DNA from: Semisulcospira habei
Lineage: Eukaryota > Mollusca > Gastropoda > Semisulcospiridae
NCBI GenBank assembly: GCA_036245525.1
Contig: BTPG01000004.1
Location: forward strand, 158,295,559-158,359,558
Direction of reading: 5' to 3'
Length of the DNA: 64,000 bases
Shown piece after piece: positions 10,745-20,457 of this stretch; the first letter of the stretch is position 1, and each line of letters starts with the position of its first letter. A program made the position numbers and the translations under genes. Below the pieces are notes generated by a model. The model had not been told where the DNA came from and ran no database searches. It saw only the letters and a list, made by a program, of their open reading frames with translations.

Positions 10745-12029
10745 TTAATATATGTGTCCACTCAGTCTACTGTCTTGTATGTTCAGTTGTGCGTCATATA
10801 TCAGGTACAAATATATATTTATTGCTGCAGCAGTTTCAACCTTCTTTTGTATCTGAATTGATATTCCATCACTGCCATTTTCAACAGTTCGACCTGACCC
10901 ATGAAGGTAATCATCGTCTCTGCTACGAAGGTCTAACCACAGTGCATACTTTTTTGTAAGGTATTGTCCGATCCTTACATCATACAGATGTAAATCTTTA
11001 CACACAATGTTTGCAGGTTTATCTCTAATCCTTCCACCCGCAAAAAAACTTTGTGATCTCATCGTAGTGTTGATAAGGCAGCATTCCAGAAGCATACACT
11101 TGATTACGGTGGCCTTCAATTGTGCAAGACAAATGTGTAATCTTAGGATTGTAGACTTTTTCTGAATCTCTTTTGTATGGACTCACTGGTTCAATAAACA
11201 ACATAAGAATACCTTTCAGTGACCTGGCAGGCGTGTTTAAGTTTATATTCCACATTGGGTCGCTCTTGTCTTTGGGTATTAAACTATGTCTAATCACACG
11301 GTCATAATAAATTGGAAGTCTTGACTGGTATTGATTTTGTATGAGTCTGGCTAGTTCAGTGTGTGTGACAATTTCATATTCCAAGGAAATGTTAGAGATC
11401 TTATATGTTGCATCTGTGGCAGATGATTTTATAACTTTGGAGTAGTCATTGAAAGTTAGTTCAAAACTCAGACGGTCATTCAGTGCCCCTTGATAATAAG
11501 GCAAGTGTGCTGTTAGGATTTCAAACTCAAGTGGAATGTAAAATCTGGTTCCATATGTTTCTGCTAATATAACGTCCTGGGCTGCTGACGTTGATTTATC
11601 TCCAGCATTGATTCGAAGTTTACCAACATTATCAGATTGTATGCCTTGATAAATACAGTCTTCTCGTTCTTCTCTTGTGAGCCAAAGGTCTTTGTAACAG
11701 TAGAATACATCGGAGTCATCAAGACTAAACACTTCCTGTCCTTCAAGTTTTACTTTAATAGTTCTAACAATTGCTCTGCCAAGATTGTCAACCAGTGTTC
11801 TGTTTACATCTGCGTCTGATGATAGTTCAATATTAAATGCTAGGCGTGCAGTGCCAGGAACAATAACGTCACTGGGACCTAGGTTTGGAAACTTGACTGT
11901 AAGAGTTTGGTTCTGGTCTATTTTGCTAGGATTGTTTGTGATGACGATTGATTGTCTTATGCCCTTAACACCGAGAGGCTCACGTAGTTTTCTGTATGGG
12001 TCTAACTTTGATCCGTAAGACTGTGTCAT
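10745..12029 (-). pseudogene. MCP: Polinton major capsid protein (double jelly-roll), one frameshift
   Basis: The start is at 12,029 in the context ATAATAAAAATG; an in-frame ATG at 12,044 would add five residues. Segments I recognise from Polinton capsid proteins include EPLGVKGIRQSIVITNNPS, VPGTARLAFNI, SLDDSDVFYCY, RFYIPLEFEIL and, near the C-terminus, KKYALWLDLRS and LHGSGR. The frame breaks at a homopolymer (A-run at 11,042-11,048 on the plus strand); the C-terminal ~95 residues continue in the next frame to 10,745. The rest of the protein looks full length. A single homopolymer indel could also be a sequencing error. Confidence 0.88.
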
Positions 12030-12072
12030 TTTTATTATGCACAATAAAAAATAATAAATTAATAAAACAATG
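12027..12072. promoter_or_regulatory. Divergent intergenic spacer between capsid gene and 402-residue gene
   Basis: Two genes start back to back with about 40 bases between their ATGs. The spacer is almost all A/T and contains ATAATAAAAATG on the minus strand and TAATAAAACAATG on the plus strand. Any promoter must be shared or lie within the coding ends. A bidirectional promoter is inference. Confidence 0.45.
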
Positions 12073-13322
12073 GCAGCGGGAGGATTTAGTCATGAAGTTT
12101 TTGAAATGGATGACACGTATGATTTTGGTAATACAACAGATATGACAGATATGACAGATATGACTGGTACAAGAAATATTTACAGTTTACGTCACGAACT
12201 TTTAGAAACCAAAGTGAAATCGTTTTATGATCATGTTGGTGGCCGCCCAGACAACATAGATCCTAATCAGTTTGAACTTGATGGCAAGGGTCATTTATAT
12301 TTAAATACTGTTGACAAAGGAAAAGTACTATTGACTAATAAAAAAGACCCTGGTAGGTTTAGGGCTTTAAGTACAATAAAAAATGAAGGCGGTGTTGGTG
12401 CCTTGCGTCAACTTGTTATTGGTGGGTCTCCTGTCACGCCAAGACTGGTTAGTGCCCTCCACGACACGCAAACAAAATTACCAACAGGGCAACAAATTGA
12501 AATGGCACCAGTAACAAGCCTACCAGAAATAGCAAACACTGTGATACAAAAAACTTCATATACTGAAGGACAATTAAATGATGCTATGAAAACAATAGAA
12601 GACCCACCTTTGTCAATGCGGGAGATTATGGGATTGGATAAATCATTGCAGACGATAAGAGGTGAGATGGTAAATAATGTTGCCAAACTGGGTGAGCTTG
12701 ATAAACACATAGAATGTGAAAAAGAGAAACTGGCTACCGCAGACAATGGGAATCTTGACACAGAAATGAAAGAAAGAATCCAACACAGATTAAATGATTT
12801 GCAGATAGAAAGATCAGGAAGGTTAGAAACAATTAGTATTGGAAGACAAAAACTGAAATCACAGGTCAACAGAATTAGAGAAACTATTCAGAAAATACTT
12901 CACGAAGACACTACTCTGGCTGAGAGACTTAAAACACTTTTCAGAGAACAGGGTATTACAATTGCTAGTTTAATTACTGCTCTTGGATTTATTATTAGTA
13001 CTGTTGTGTTAGCTGTCTCCGGTGCTGGTGGACCCGGTGGTTCTCCACCTCCAGCACCACCAACTCCAGGCCCACCGACTCCAACAGACCCAAAAGAGTT
13101 ACAGTCATGGGTAAAGAAACAACTGTCTCACATATCAGACTTGCTTAAAAAATTGGCTCTGAAAGCAGTGGATGCTTTGCCTGGCATAATTGGCACTGTT
13201 GTCAGTTGGATGATTACTACAGCAGCGAAGGTAGTTGGTTTATGGCAGAACATGTGTGGGTATTTTTGGTTACAGTAGGAGGGTTAATGGTGGGTTATTT
13301 AATGAAACAGATAAAGAAGTAA
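12070..13322 (+). pseudogene. Polinton membrane-anchored structural-type protein, shifted near its C-terminus
   Basis: The frame from 12,070 is 402 codons. A repeated TDM motif lies near residues 23-31 and a long charged coiled-coil-like region at about 185-290. A segment beginning DTTLAERLKTLFREQGIT is followed by a hydrophobic helix (about residues 302-320) and a Gly/Pro-rich linker. Further amphipathic segments follow. I recall the same core in uncharacterised proteins of many Polintons. The last hydrophobic segment is out of frame: after about 13,243 it continues in another frame to TAA at 13,320, overlapping the next gene tail to tail. Function unknown; a virion membrane or minor structural protein is possible. 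Confidence 0.7.
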
Positions 13323-14959
13323 TACCCCTAATCCTGTTAGACCTATTACCAATGCAGTTCTTTCTGACTCATGTGTGTCAGGGGTTGTCTGTACTGGTTG
13401 TATGAGTGCTGGTGCCGGTGTTGGGGCCAGGGCCGGGGCCGGGGTTGTTACCGTCTGTAATGGTTTTAATGACTGAACATGTGTGGTTGTTGCTCCTAAG
13501 TTTACAGATTGATTGAGTCCTAATTTTTGATTACGACCTGCAACAATGATTTCATTATTATAATTTGTTATTGTACCCATTTGGAGTTGAAGGTCAGATG
13601 GCAAGATGTATAACCCGATGCCAACTACAAAGTCAACTTTTGATCTGGCATATCTGAGAACGTCTTGGTAGCGCTGTATGCTTGATGGGAGATCAACCAC
13701 TGAATTAATTGAATCTTCAAGATTTGCAAGAAACTGTTTTTGTGCTTCAAATTTACCACTTCCATTTAAAATGTTCGATTTTGTTAATGATTGTGCGCCT
13801 AGTAAACACCAGACATATGTTCTGATTGACTCATTGACGCGCTCGACTCCTGCTTGAGTAAACCCGTCAGTTTTATCTAAAATAAATGTGGTCCAGGCGT
13901 TAGACTGTTTCTGCTCTATTGATCCTAACCAGACTTCAGATTTAGATGAGAATGAAGTGTACCCAGGGTAGTAATCTTGAGAGTATTGTCTGTGACTCAT
14001 AGCATAATACAATGTGCCCATACCATTGTGATCATCAAGTTTTTGTGTGAAGTCATACCCGGGACCGGGGTTGATGTTAAATTCATTACATATGCGTTCA
14101 AATGCTTTCATATCCATGGGGTTGTTAAACCTGTTGAAACTGGATTCAGTGGGCAGTGGTGTATGAAGTTCTGACAAAATACGTCTAAGCTGGTAATAAA
14201 CATGGAAACGATACACAGACCTAATCAGTTTGTTTGAGTGATTCAAATGGTCTGTAAATGAAACACCACAGCCTGTAGTTGAACATAGTATGGCAAAGTT
14301 GAGTTGGTTTTGAAACATCTGTAGTGGACTTGAGAACCACTTTCTTGCAGTAGCATCATCTGTTATTGGAGGGTTTATATAATGGTCAAACGGATTTGGT
14401 ACTTTCACTTGAAATAAATCTTGTTCGTTTACAGCTATATCAATTGATTGATTGATTGATTGTACATTGCTTAACGTCCCGACAGCAACAAGGCTTTCTC
14501 AGGACGTGCCTGCACTGCTTGTGAAAAAAAAACCCAACTAAACAGAACATTGAATGTATGTCGCCAGCCGGTCAAACACATTAAATAAACCTAACACATG
14601 GGGCCTAAATAAAGCTAAGACCATTTAGCAACACACATCCAATATCAAGAGCTACAGGCAGTGCAGACAGTAGGGAGAGTTTAAAAAAGGCAAATACAGG
14701 TGAATGGACCTCGGGTAGACAGAAACACATGCCCCAGAATAGAGAGAAAAACCCACCCTGTGGGGCTGACCAGGGTGACCCTGGGAACTAAAAAATACCT
14801 AACCCCACCCAAGACCCCCAGGGCAGACCCGGGTGGGGTATACAGCTATATCAAGCTGGTTTAGTTGAATTATTTTCTGTTCATAAGTAGGTGCGACATT
14901 GTACTTGGCATTCACATTAAATTGAAATGCGCTTGTAGTGGCAATGGTTTAAATTCCAT
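13299..14959 (-). pseudogene. Polinton conserved protein (about 369-residue body), split by a SINE
   Basis: The open part runs from 14,408 down to 13,299. Upstream, the frame continues past a SINE insertion (14,444-14,840) to near 14,945. The likely start ATG is at 14,957-14,959, with a frameshift a few codons after it. The body has no motif I can name. A Pro/Ala/Thr-rich stretch is followed by a C-terminal hydrophobic segment (about 20 residues) just before the stop, suggesting a tail-anchored or virion-membrane protein. The segment VVDLPSSIQRYQDVL resembles one I recall from an uncharacterised Polinton family. Confidence 0.65.
14444..14840 (-). mobile_element. SINE-like element, copy 1, in the Polinton
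   Basis: The insert is flanked by a 14-bp direct repeat TACAGCTATATCAA (14,430-14,443 and 14,841-14,854). On the minus strand it ends in a (TCAA)n-type simple tail at about 14,444-14,461. It shares long near-identical sequence with 37,751-38,136 and about 60,564-60,950, including GCTTAACGTCCCGACAGCAA and a CAGGGCAGACCCGG end. No coding capacity was seen. The long target duplication and simple-repeat tail fit LINE-driven insertion. Confidence 0.8.
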
Positions 14960-14989
14960 CCTTCTTTTTATATGAGATAATAAAAAATG
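14957..14989. promoter_or_regulatory. Second divergent start pair, 27-base spacer
   Basis: The presumed start of the gene on the minus strand (14,959) and the ATG at 14,987 on the plus strand are separated by only 27 bases. The spacer holds TATAAAAAG facing left and ATAATAAAAAATG facing right. It mirrors the spacer at 12,027-12,072. Confidence 0.4.
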
Positions 14990-15693
14990 TTTATTACCTT
15001 ACCAAATCTTGACACAAGCAAACCAGTGTGGTTAACTAATGGGATTGATAATCGTGATGGTAGCAAGGCTGTAGCTATCCATGAAATGTTCTATACTGTA
15101 AAATGGTTTAATGTAGAAGATGATATATATAATAAAGTAAATCTTGATAATAAAACTGAAGCTTTACCGACTGGGTATTATGACTTTTGTACTATAGCTG
15201 AATGGTTTCAAAGTAATTTTAAAATTAAAGCAACTTTAAATCCAGCTAACCTACTTGTTACATTAGAATTGCCGACACAAAATTGTTTAAAGATCTTAGA
15301 CAGATTTGCATATTTACTTGGATTTTATATTGATGAAGATTGGTTGAGATCAGATGATTTAGATGAAGCTATGTTTGGTATTATAACAATGAAGACAAAA
15401 AAACTTAAAATAACTAGAAAACGCCCTGTTTATTTGGCAGTACACACAGTATTTAATGTGTATTTAAAATAACTAAACACGACTGAAAATGTACACAATG
15501 GAAACCCTTCGTCTTTGTTGAGATGTGTGCCAGCTGGAACTGCACCCTATTGTGAAAGTGTGGTTGCTAGATTTCCTGCACAGTTTAAGAAATTAGGTTC
15601 TAGTTTCTTTGAGTCATTGTGTATATAGGTAACTAATCAAGATGACAAACCAGTTGTTATGCATGATTTTAGTGTCATGTTAGAAGTTAAATA
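14987..15693 (+). pseudogene. Probable Polinton minor capsid (penton-like) protein with two stops
   Basis: The frame opens MFITLPN in the context ATAATAAAAAATG and stops with TAA at 15,470-15,472. The same frame stays open to a TAG at 15,626-15,628, then again to TAA at 15,691-15,693, giving about 235 codons in all. The opening residues, a late PSSLLR segment and the C-terminal DDKPVVMHDF segment resemble a protein family I recall as the putative single-jelly-roll minor capsid protein of Polintons. That identity is inference from family resemblance. The two stops are the only visible damage. Confidence 0.6.
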
Positions 15694-15715
15694 ATTTTAT
15701 TTTTGTTTATAAAAA

Positions 15716-16591
15716 ATGAGTGGTGGTCCAAAGCGAACAATCATACCAACTGCGTGTCCGGTAACAGAGTTAAAAGATTTGGCTGATGTACAGGATTTTG
15801 AGAAGGAGGGAGAAGTAGGGGAGGTGTATGGTTTTGAACTTGATTCCACTGGCATGTACAAGAGGAAAGTAATTGTTGACATGAAAGACGGTGAAAGACA
15901 GATTCCTAAACTTGGTCAGCTTCGTGATGTTACTGTACCTACTCCGCCTGTAAATAATGTGCCCTACAACTTAATACATGTTGGAAATAAGTGGGTGGTT
16001 TCACCTGTGCCTGTTCCACCACCCACAATTGACTGGGACATAAAGTTGGAATTTATTAGTCCTTATGTATACACTGATGATGAAGGTGCCTTAGTGTTTA
16101 GGAAGGTTGTTAACTCTGGGCCGCTTATTGTAAGCCTTGTTCCAAGTTTTGCCCCAGACAACAATAGCAGAGATAAACTGAAAGTTGAAAATTATGAGAG
16201 ACGGCGGTATCTTCTTACAACTAGAAAGGGTAGATCAGATACTTCTGTTGTGTTTATGCCAGCAAGCTTAGTCATGGCTAGAGAAGTGACAATAGTATTT
16301 GAAATTATCATGAAATCTGTAACTTCTGCAAAAGAGGCAAATATTGCACAGGGAATAAAACTTACATGGGACGAAACAGTATCAGAATCATCAAAGGTCT
16401 TTATTGCTATTACAAAAAATGTTGATGTTATTAATGTTTCGAGCAGTATTCCCGCTGGCAAGGTGGTGGTCGACAAAACAACTTTTGTTCGTCTAAGTTA
16501 CATAAACCTTGAACACATTGATCTTGTTGCATTTTATTATGCTAGCAAATTGTATACTTTTGAAGAGTTGCAAAATGTAATTGATGATTAA
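15716..16591 (+). CDS. Polinton protein, hypothetical, 291 residues, intact
   Basis: The frame begins at TTTATAAAAAATG, 22 bases after the preceding stop, and ends over an AATAAA signal. The N-terminus is acidic and the middle is Pro/Val-rich (about residues 94-110). The C-terminal half has alternating hydrophobic and polar stretches, as in beta-rich proteins. There is no signal peptide, membrane helix or motif I can name. Its position between capsid-type genes suggests a structural role, but only by context. It is one of the few undamaged genes in the element. Confidence 0.55.
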   Translation: MSGGPKRTIIPTACPVTELKDLADVQDFEKEGEVGEVYGFELDSTGMYKRKVIVDMKDGERQIPKLGQLRDVTVPTPPVNNVPYNLIHVGNKWVVSPVPVPPPTIDWDIKLEFISPYVYTDDEGALVFRKVVNSGPLIVSLVPSFAPDNNSRDKLKVENYERRRYLLTTRKGRSDTSVVFMPASLVMAREVTIVFEIIMKSVTSAKEANIAQGIKLTWDETVSESSKVFIAITKNVDVINVSSSIPAGKVVVDKTTFVRLSYINLEHIDLVAFYYASKLYTFEELQNVIDD

Positions 16592-16618
16592 ATAAAAAAT
16601 ATTTGTCAATAAAAAAAT

Positions 16619-17558
16619 ATGGTAAAATTTTATCCAATACTACCGATGCTTGAGCCGACTGAATCAATTGCGACGACTAAAACAACGCTTGCGCCTGATC
16701 CGCATGCGACAGCTGTGCCAATTGCATCAGATAAAACATTACAGGCAGACGCATTTCGTTTAATGAATATTACAGAAGCAATTAAATATTTGGAAAGTGA
16801 AGAGGCGAGGTACTCCAGATGTAAGAGACGGTATAAGACCGTTTTTAATTCTGTTCAAAACACTTCTATGGCTATTGGTGCAGTTTCAGCTGGATGTTCT
16901 GTAGGAGGTATTGTTCTGTTTGTCACGGGAATTGGAAGTTTGGCTGGAATAGCAGTTGAGGGTGTTAGCGTTGCTACATGCCTGGCTTGCTTTGGTTTGG
17001 AGGCCTTGAACAAGAGGTTTCACATGAAATTACAGAAACATGAAGCATTGAGTACGCTTGCTGGTGCAAAGCTGAGCAGTATGAAACTTATTATCAGTAA
17101 GGCATTGAATGATAATTTTATTGATGACGAAGAATTTAAGCGAGTCCAGGATGATTTAAATAATTACAAGAAACAGAAATCTGAAATACAAAATAGCAGT
17201 TGAGGGTGTTAGCGTTGCTACATGCCTGGCTTGCTTTGGTTTGGAGGCCTTGAACAAGAGGTTTCACATGAAATTACAGAAACATGAAGCATTGAGTACG
17301 CTTGCTGGTGCAAAGCTGAGCAGTATGAAACTTATTATCAGTAAGGCATTGAATGATAATTTTATTGATGACGAAGAATTTAAGCGAGTCCAGGATGATT
17401 TAAATAATTACAAGAAACAGAAGTCTGAAATACAAAATAAGATGCGTAGTCAATCTCCTGTGAATGTTCAAGAGCTAAAAGCCAGTTTTTTAGAGATGGG
17501 AAAACAGATCGGTGTTCAGGAAACCACAGAAAAACTACACAATCTTTTAAACAAATAA
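16619..17558 (+). pseudogene. Polinton membrane protein broken by a 244-bp tandem duplication
   Basis: The frame starts at 16,619 in CAATAAAAAAATATG. It contains a segment LMNITEAIKYLESEEARY, then two hydrophobic stretches (about residues 84-122) and a charged helical tail. I recall this architecture from a widespread uncharacterised Polinton protein. At 17,192 the sequence jumps back: 16,948-17,191 is repeated as 17,192-17,435 with one visible mismatch. Because 244 is not a multiple of three, the first copy ends in a premature stop (17,201-17,203). The natural C-terminus follows the second copy, ending at 17,558. Confidence 0.75.
16948..17435 (+). repeat. Tandem duplication, two 244-bp copies
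   Basis: The copies are 16,948-17,191 and 17,192-17,435. The only difference I see is AAAT versus AAGT near the end, so the duplication is recent relative to other decay in the element. The junction lies at a short shared AAT, as expected for slippage or microhomology-mediated repair. Confidence 0.9.
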
Positions 17559-17560
17559 AA

Positions 17561-17680
17561 ATCAGATTTGGTAATCAATCAATATTTTTGTCATATGCTT
17601 CGCAGAGAGATGACACGTCATTTACACCACTTGTGCCTGATTATTTAACCCCATCTGCACCACCGCCAGAGTACTACTGA
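17561..17680 (+). pseudogene. C-terminal remnant of a Polinton protein ending in PSAP-PPEY
   Basis: An open stretch of 39 codons with no start ATG ends PSAPPPEYY before the TGA at 17,678-17,680. PSAP and PPEY match the consensus of P(T/S)AP and PPxY late-domain motifs, which recruit TSG101 and NEDD4-type ligases. Without the N-terminal part the parent gene cannot be named, and a chance match is possible. Confidence 0.35.
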
Positions 17681-17689
17681 GAAAAAAAA

Positions 17690-17943
17690 GTTTTTTTATT
17701 GTCCTTGTATCTTTAAAAAATCTGTCTCAGTATCTTGGGACTTGAGTCAAGTTGTTGTAAGAACTTAGGGTAAGTACTTGTAAGAACTTAGGGTAAGTAA
17801 TTAATAAGTTCTTATGGCAACACACTTAAAGGTTACCTCTGCAGGTTCCTAAAAGTTAGTTGCAACTTGTTAATAAGTATTAAGTTTCACTTGGCATCAC
17901 TTGATCAGGTAAATGATTAGGTATTGACAGAGACAATAGTTAT
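17690..17943. other. Non-coding stretch at the Polinton right flank
   Basis: The stretch is AT-rich with a 23-bp direct repeat (TGTAAGAACTTAGGGTAAGTA at about 17,756 and 17,779). It may hold the Polinton right terminus, but without the left end I cannot identify a terminal inverted repeat. Confidence 0.4.
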
Positions 17944-18153
17944 AGAGAGAGACAATAGGAGACCCGTAAGATAATTAGATCAATAAAGCCACATCAGTCA
18001 TGCTCGTCAGTTTTTTTTAAATCAAAGGGTTGATTGGGTAATAACGGGGGCGTAATGGGGTCAAAAATTGTATTATTAAAAAATGACGTAATTTAATGAC
18101 TAATGTGGCTTTATTGAATTTATTGTCTTACGGGTCTCCTATTGTCTCTCTCT
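17944..18153. mobile_element. Palindromic MITE, family 1, about 210 bp
   Basis: The left arm AGAGAGAGACAATAGGAGAC is repeated inverted at 18,134-18,153, and the arms remain complementary for about 50 bases each, including CCCGTAAGATAA and AAGCCACAT. There is no coding sequence. It lies next to a LINE fragment. Size and core resemble the MITE at 37,532-37,739. Confidence 0.75.
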
Positions 18154-18162
18154 TTCCAAGTG

Positions 18163-18445
18163 GCGGAGCCAAGATGGGAGAAGGCACGACCGCCACATGT
18201 TTTACATTTGAAATTGTGAAATTACGTCTGTCAGAGGAAGAGCGGAGGGTGCGAGATGGAGTATACAGATCGAGTAAGTCAGAGATATAGGCAGGAGAAG
18301 TCAGGTGGATGGAGTTAAAGCATATGTAGGACAGTTTATACAGAATGCGTTCTTGTACGGACAGCCAGTGGAGATTGTTAATGGTGGAGCTGATATGGTA
18401 AAGCTTACGCACCTGCAGAACTATATGGGCAGCACTGTTTTGCAC
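18163..18445 (-). pseudogene. LINE reverse-transcriptase C-terminal fragment
   Basis: Minus-strand translation from 18,445 gives MQNSAAHIVL, LHWLSVQERILYKL, SPAYISDLLDLYTPSRTLRS and RNFTI. These match the C-terminal region of CR1/L2-type ORF2 and align with about 6655-6900 of the intact LINE here. Both ends are truncated; palindromic MITE family 1 adjoins the end of this fragment. Confidence 0.75.
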
Positions 18446-19385
18446 TCTCTGCAGTTTATTTATCTTTTGCCCCTAAATAATTTTTGTTAGGTGGGAGGAG
18501 GGGGTAGGGGATGTGTGTACGTAAAATGACTTATCTTCACGAATACATTGAACTATCATGACCATGACCTTTTAATAATGTCAATATGTTTTTATAAACT
18601 ACATTTGTGTCGAGTTTAAAGTCTATGGATGTTATTGTCCCTGATAAATTGCTTTAGACAACGCACATGAATGCATGCACGCACGCATACACACACGACG
18701 GATGAAGAGCGGATGCATGGATGATCGGTGACTTCATTTGTACTGACATACATTTGCTGTCACACCTAAGCCAACAAGGTTTGCTCTTGGAGCTGCTTTT
18801 TAGCCCCACCCCCTCCCCCCGGACAGTAACGCGGTGTGTTGTCTGTCTGAAAGCATCCCCAACAACTATGCCTTTCATCTTGAACTGATGGAGTGACGTG
18901 AATGTGCTTGTTGACATGTCTGCCTTAACTTCTTTACTGCCACTGTGTATTGCTCTGAAATCTCTCAACATTTAGACCCAAAGTACCCAAGAAGTCCAAT
19001 AAATAGATGAATTAAAAGCAAGAATCATTACCCTCATGTGCCACTGTAACCGCGGGGGCTCATGAGGATCTATGTCTCTTGCAGATGAATCCTGTTGAGA
19101 GTTTCCCCGCTGTGGATGGGTTAAGTCAAAATATCATCAAATAAAGTGTTAATGAAATCGGACCTAGGGTTTATGAGGTTTTGTCGACACAAAGAATAAC
19201 ACAAATATGGCCTATGAGACTTTCACCTTATAGGTAGTGATTTCATTCTGGTACTGACACCGAATAGTAAGGTAAGGCATCATTTCCCAATATTTCTGAG
19301 CAAATCGGTATCGCGGTTTCTGAGCTAGTCCCTACACACTATTCTGCAAAATCAAATATGGCAGCTGTGACCTTGACCTTGCCGT

Positions 19386-19655
19386 ACACTAACATGACTG
19401 AGTATTGCACTATCGCGATTGTGGATTACACTAACACGACTGAGTATTGCACTATCGCGATTGTGGATTACACTAACACGACTGAGTATTGCACTATCGC
19501 GATTGTGGATTACACTAACACGACTGAGTATTGCACTATCACGATTGTGGATTACACTAACACGACTGAGTATTGCACTATCGCGATTGTGGATTACACT
19601 AATACGACTGAGTATTGCACTATCGCGATTGTGGATTACACTAACACGACTCTGG
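19386..19655 (+). repeat. 42-bp minisatellite, about six copies (unit 1)
   Basis: The unit contains ACTGAGTATTGCACTATCGC and GATTGTGGATTACACTAAC. Because 42 is a multiple of three it gives long open frames in two frames, which are not evidence of a gene. The same motif has about three copies at 44,450-44,600 and one or none in other units. Confidence 0.85.
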
Positions 19656-19831
19656 TCAACGTCGGCCCGAATGTCTTATGCGCGCTGGGAAGACTCTGGC
19701 AAACTCAAAAGAAATCTTGTCTCGTTAACCCCCTTGTACCGGTGGCCGCATGCACAGGATGCACAACATTGGCTTTGGCTCGCTTGTACAAATGTCTGTC
19801 TACGAGTCTGTCCGTCTCTCTAGGACATCAC

Positions 19832-20060
19832 CAACAAAGACAGAAACACGCTTCAGTAAAGCAGCTGTAGTTCTTGTTCTCGTGCACCGTGTTTATGTCT
19901 TACCCCACAAAGACAGAAACACGCTTCAGTAAAGCAGCTGTACTTCTTGTTCTCGTGCACCGTGTTTATGTCTTACCCCACAAAGACAGAAACACGCTTC
20001 AGTAAAGCAGCTGTATTTCTTGTTCTCGTGCACCGTGTTTCTGTCTTACCCCACAAAGAA
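19832..20060 (+). repeat. 73-bp minisatellite in unit 1, about three copies
   Basis: Each copy contains ACAGAAACACGCTTCAGTAA and TCTCGTGCACCGTGTTTCTG. It lies in the intron between successive LDLa exons. Copy number differs by unit: one in unit 2, about four in units 3-6, two in unit 7 and about four in unit 8. Confidence 0.85.
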
Positions 20061-20340
20061 AAAAAGATGGCGCGGAAAAAGAGAAGCGTTTCTCCTCCAT
20101 TTTTGACACGACTGTTTCTTTCTTGCTTGCTTATTTCCTGACATGTTACACGATTGTATTCCTATTGTTCCGCATTTTCCGCCGTGAGATGGCCTTATTC
20201 GCCTGCTCGGCGTTAAACCCCAATAACTAACTAACTGTTCTGGATTGTGTCCGTGTGTCAGTCAGTCAACCAGTCAGCCAGCAGACCAGACAGGTTGTTT
20301 GTCCGTCCGTCCGTCTGTCTCAACATGTATCTGTACTTAC

Positions 20341-20457
20341 CACAGTTCATTTCATCCGAGCCGTCCGGGCAGTCTGCATCGCCATCACAGCGGGACGACA
20401 CATAGAAACATCGTCCACTGCTGCATCGGATCCATTCCGCGGGGCATGTATTGTTGA
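20341..20457 (-). CDS. LDL-receptor class A exon, unit 1
   Basis: The exon is 117 bp and encodes one complete LDLa domain with six cysteines and the calcium-binding signature [13 protein letters not shown]. It is bounded by a GTAAGT donor (20,336-20,340 on the plus strand reads CTTAC) and a TTGCAG acceptor just above 20,457. Both introns are phase 1, the usual phase of LDLa exons, so copies can be joined or skipped without changing frame. The Cys3-Cys4 loop reads FYVSSR. The host gene cannot be named; LDLa domains occur in lipoprotein receptors, scavenger-type receptors and secreted immune proteins. Exon boundaries are inferred from splice consensus. Confidence 0.8.

Larger units (their letters stand above)
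1..17690. mobile_element. Polinton/Maverick (adintovirus-like) element, decayed, left end outside the window
   Basis: The region combines a retroviral-type integrase, a family B DNA polymerase, a packaging ATPase and a double-jelly-roll capsid protein, the diagnostic gene set of Polintons. Genes sit on both strands with spacers of tens of bases, and several neighbours overlap tail to tail. No cysteine (Ulp1-like) protease was seen; it may lie before position 1 or be lost. The right boundary is uncertain: the last Polinton-like coding signal ends near 17,680, and I could not recognise a terminal inverted repeat. Three transposons (LINE, Harbinger-like, SINE) are inserted in it, so the copy is not recent. 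Confidence 0.9.

Noticed and set aside
18654..18971. Recurrent minus-strand frame (MLRDFRAIHSGSKEV...) present in nearly every LDLa unit
   Set aside because: It recurs because the whole unit is duplicated. It has no domain, is shortened in several units, and lacks matching splice signals in a consistent frame.
19358..19870. 170-residue frame with a repeated YTNTTEYCTIAIVD peptide
   Set aside because: Product of a 42-bp minisatellite; copy number varies between units and two frames are open at once.
19832..20060. CRISPR-like spaced repeats
   Set aside because: Repeats are contiguous 73-bp tandem copies without unique spacers, in eukaryotic DNA.
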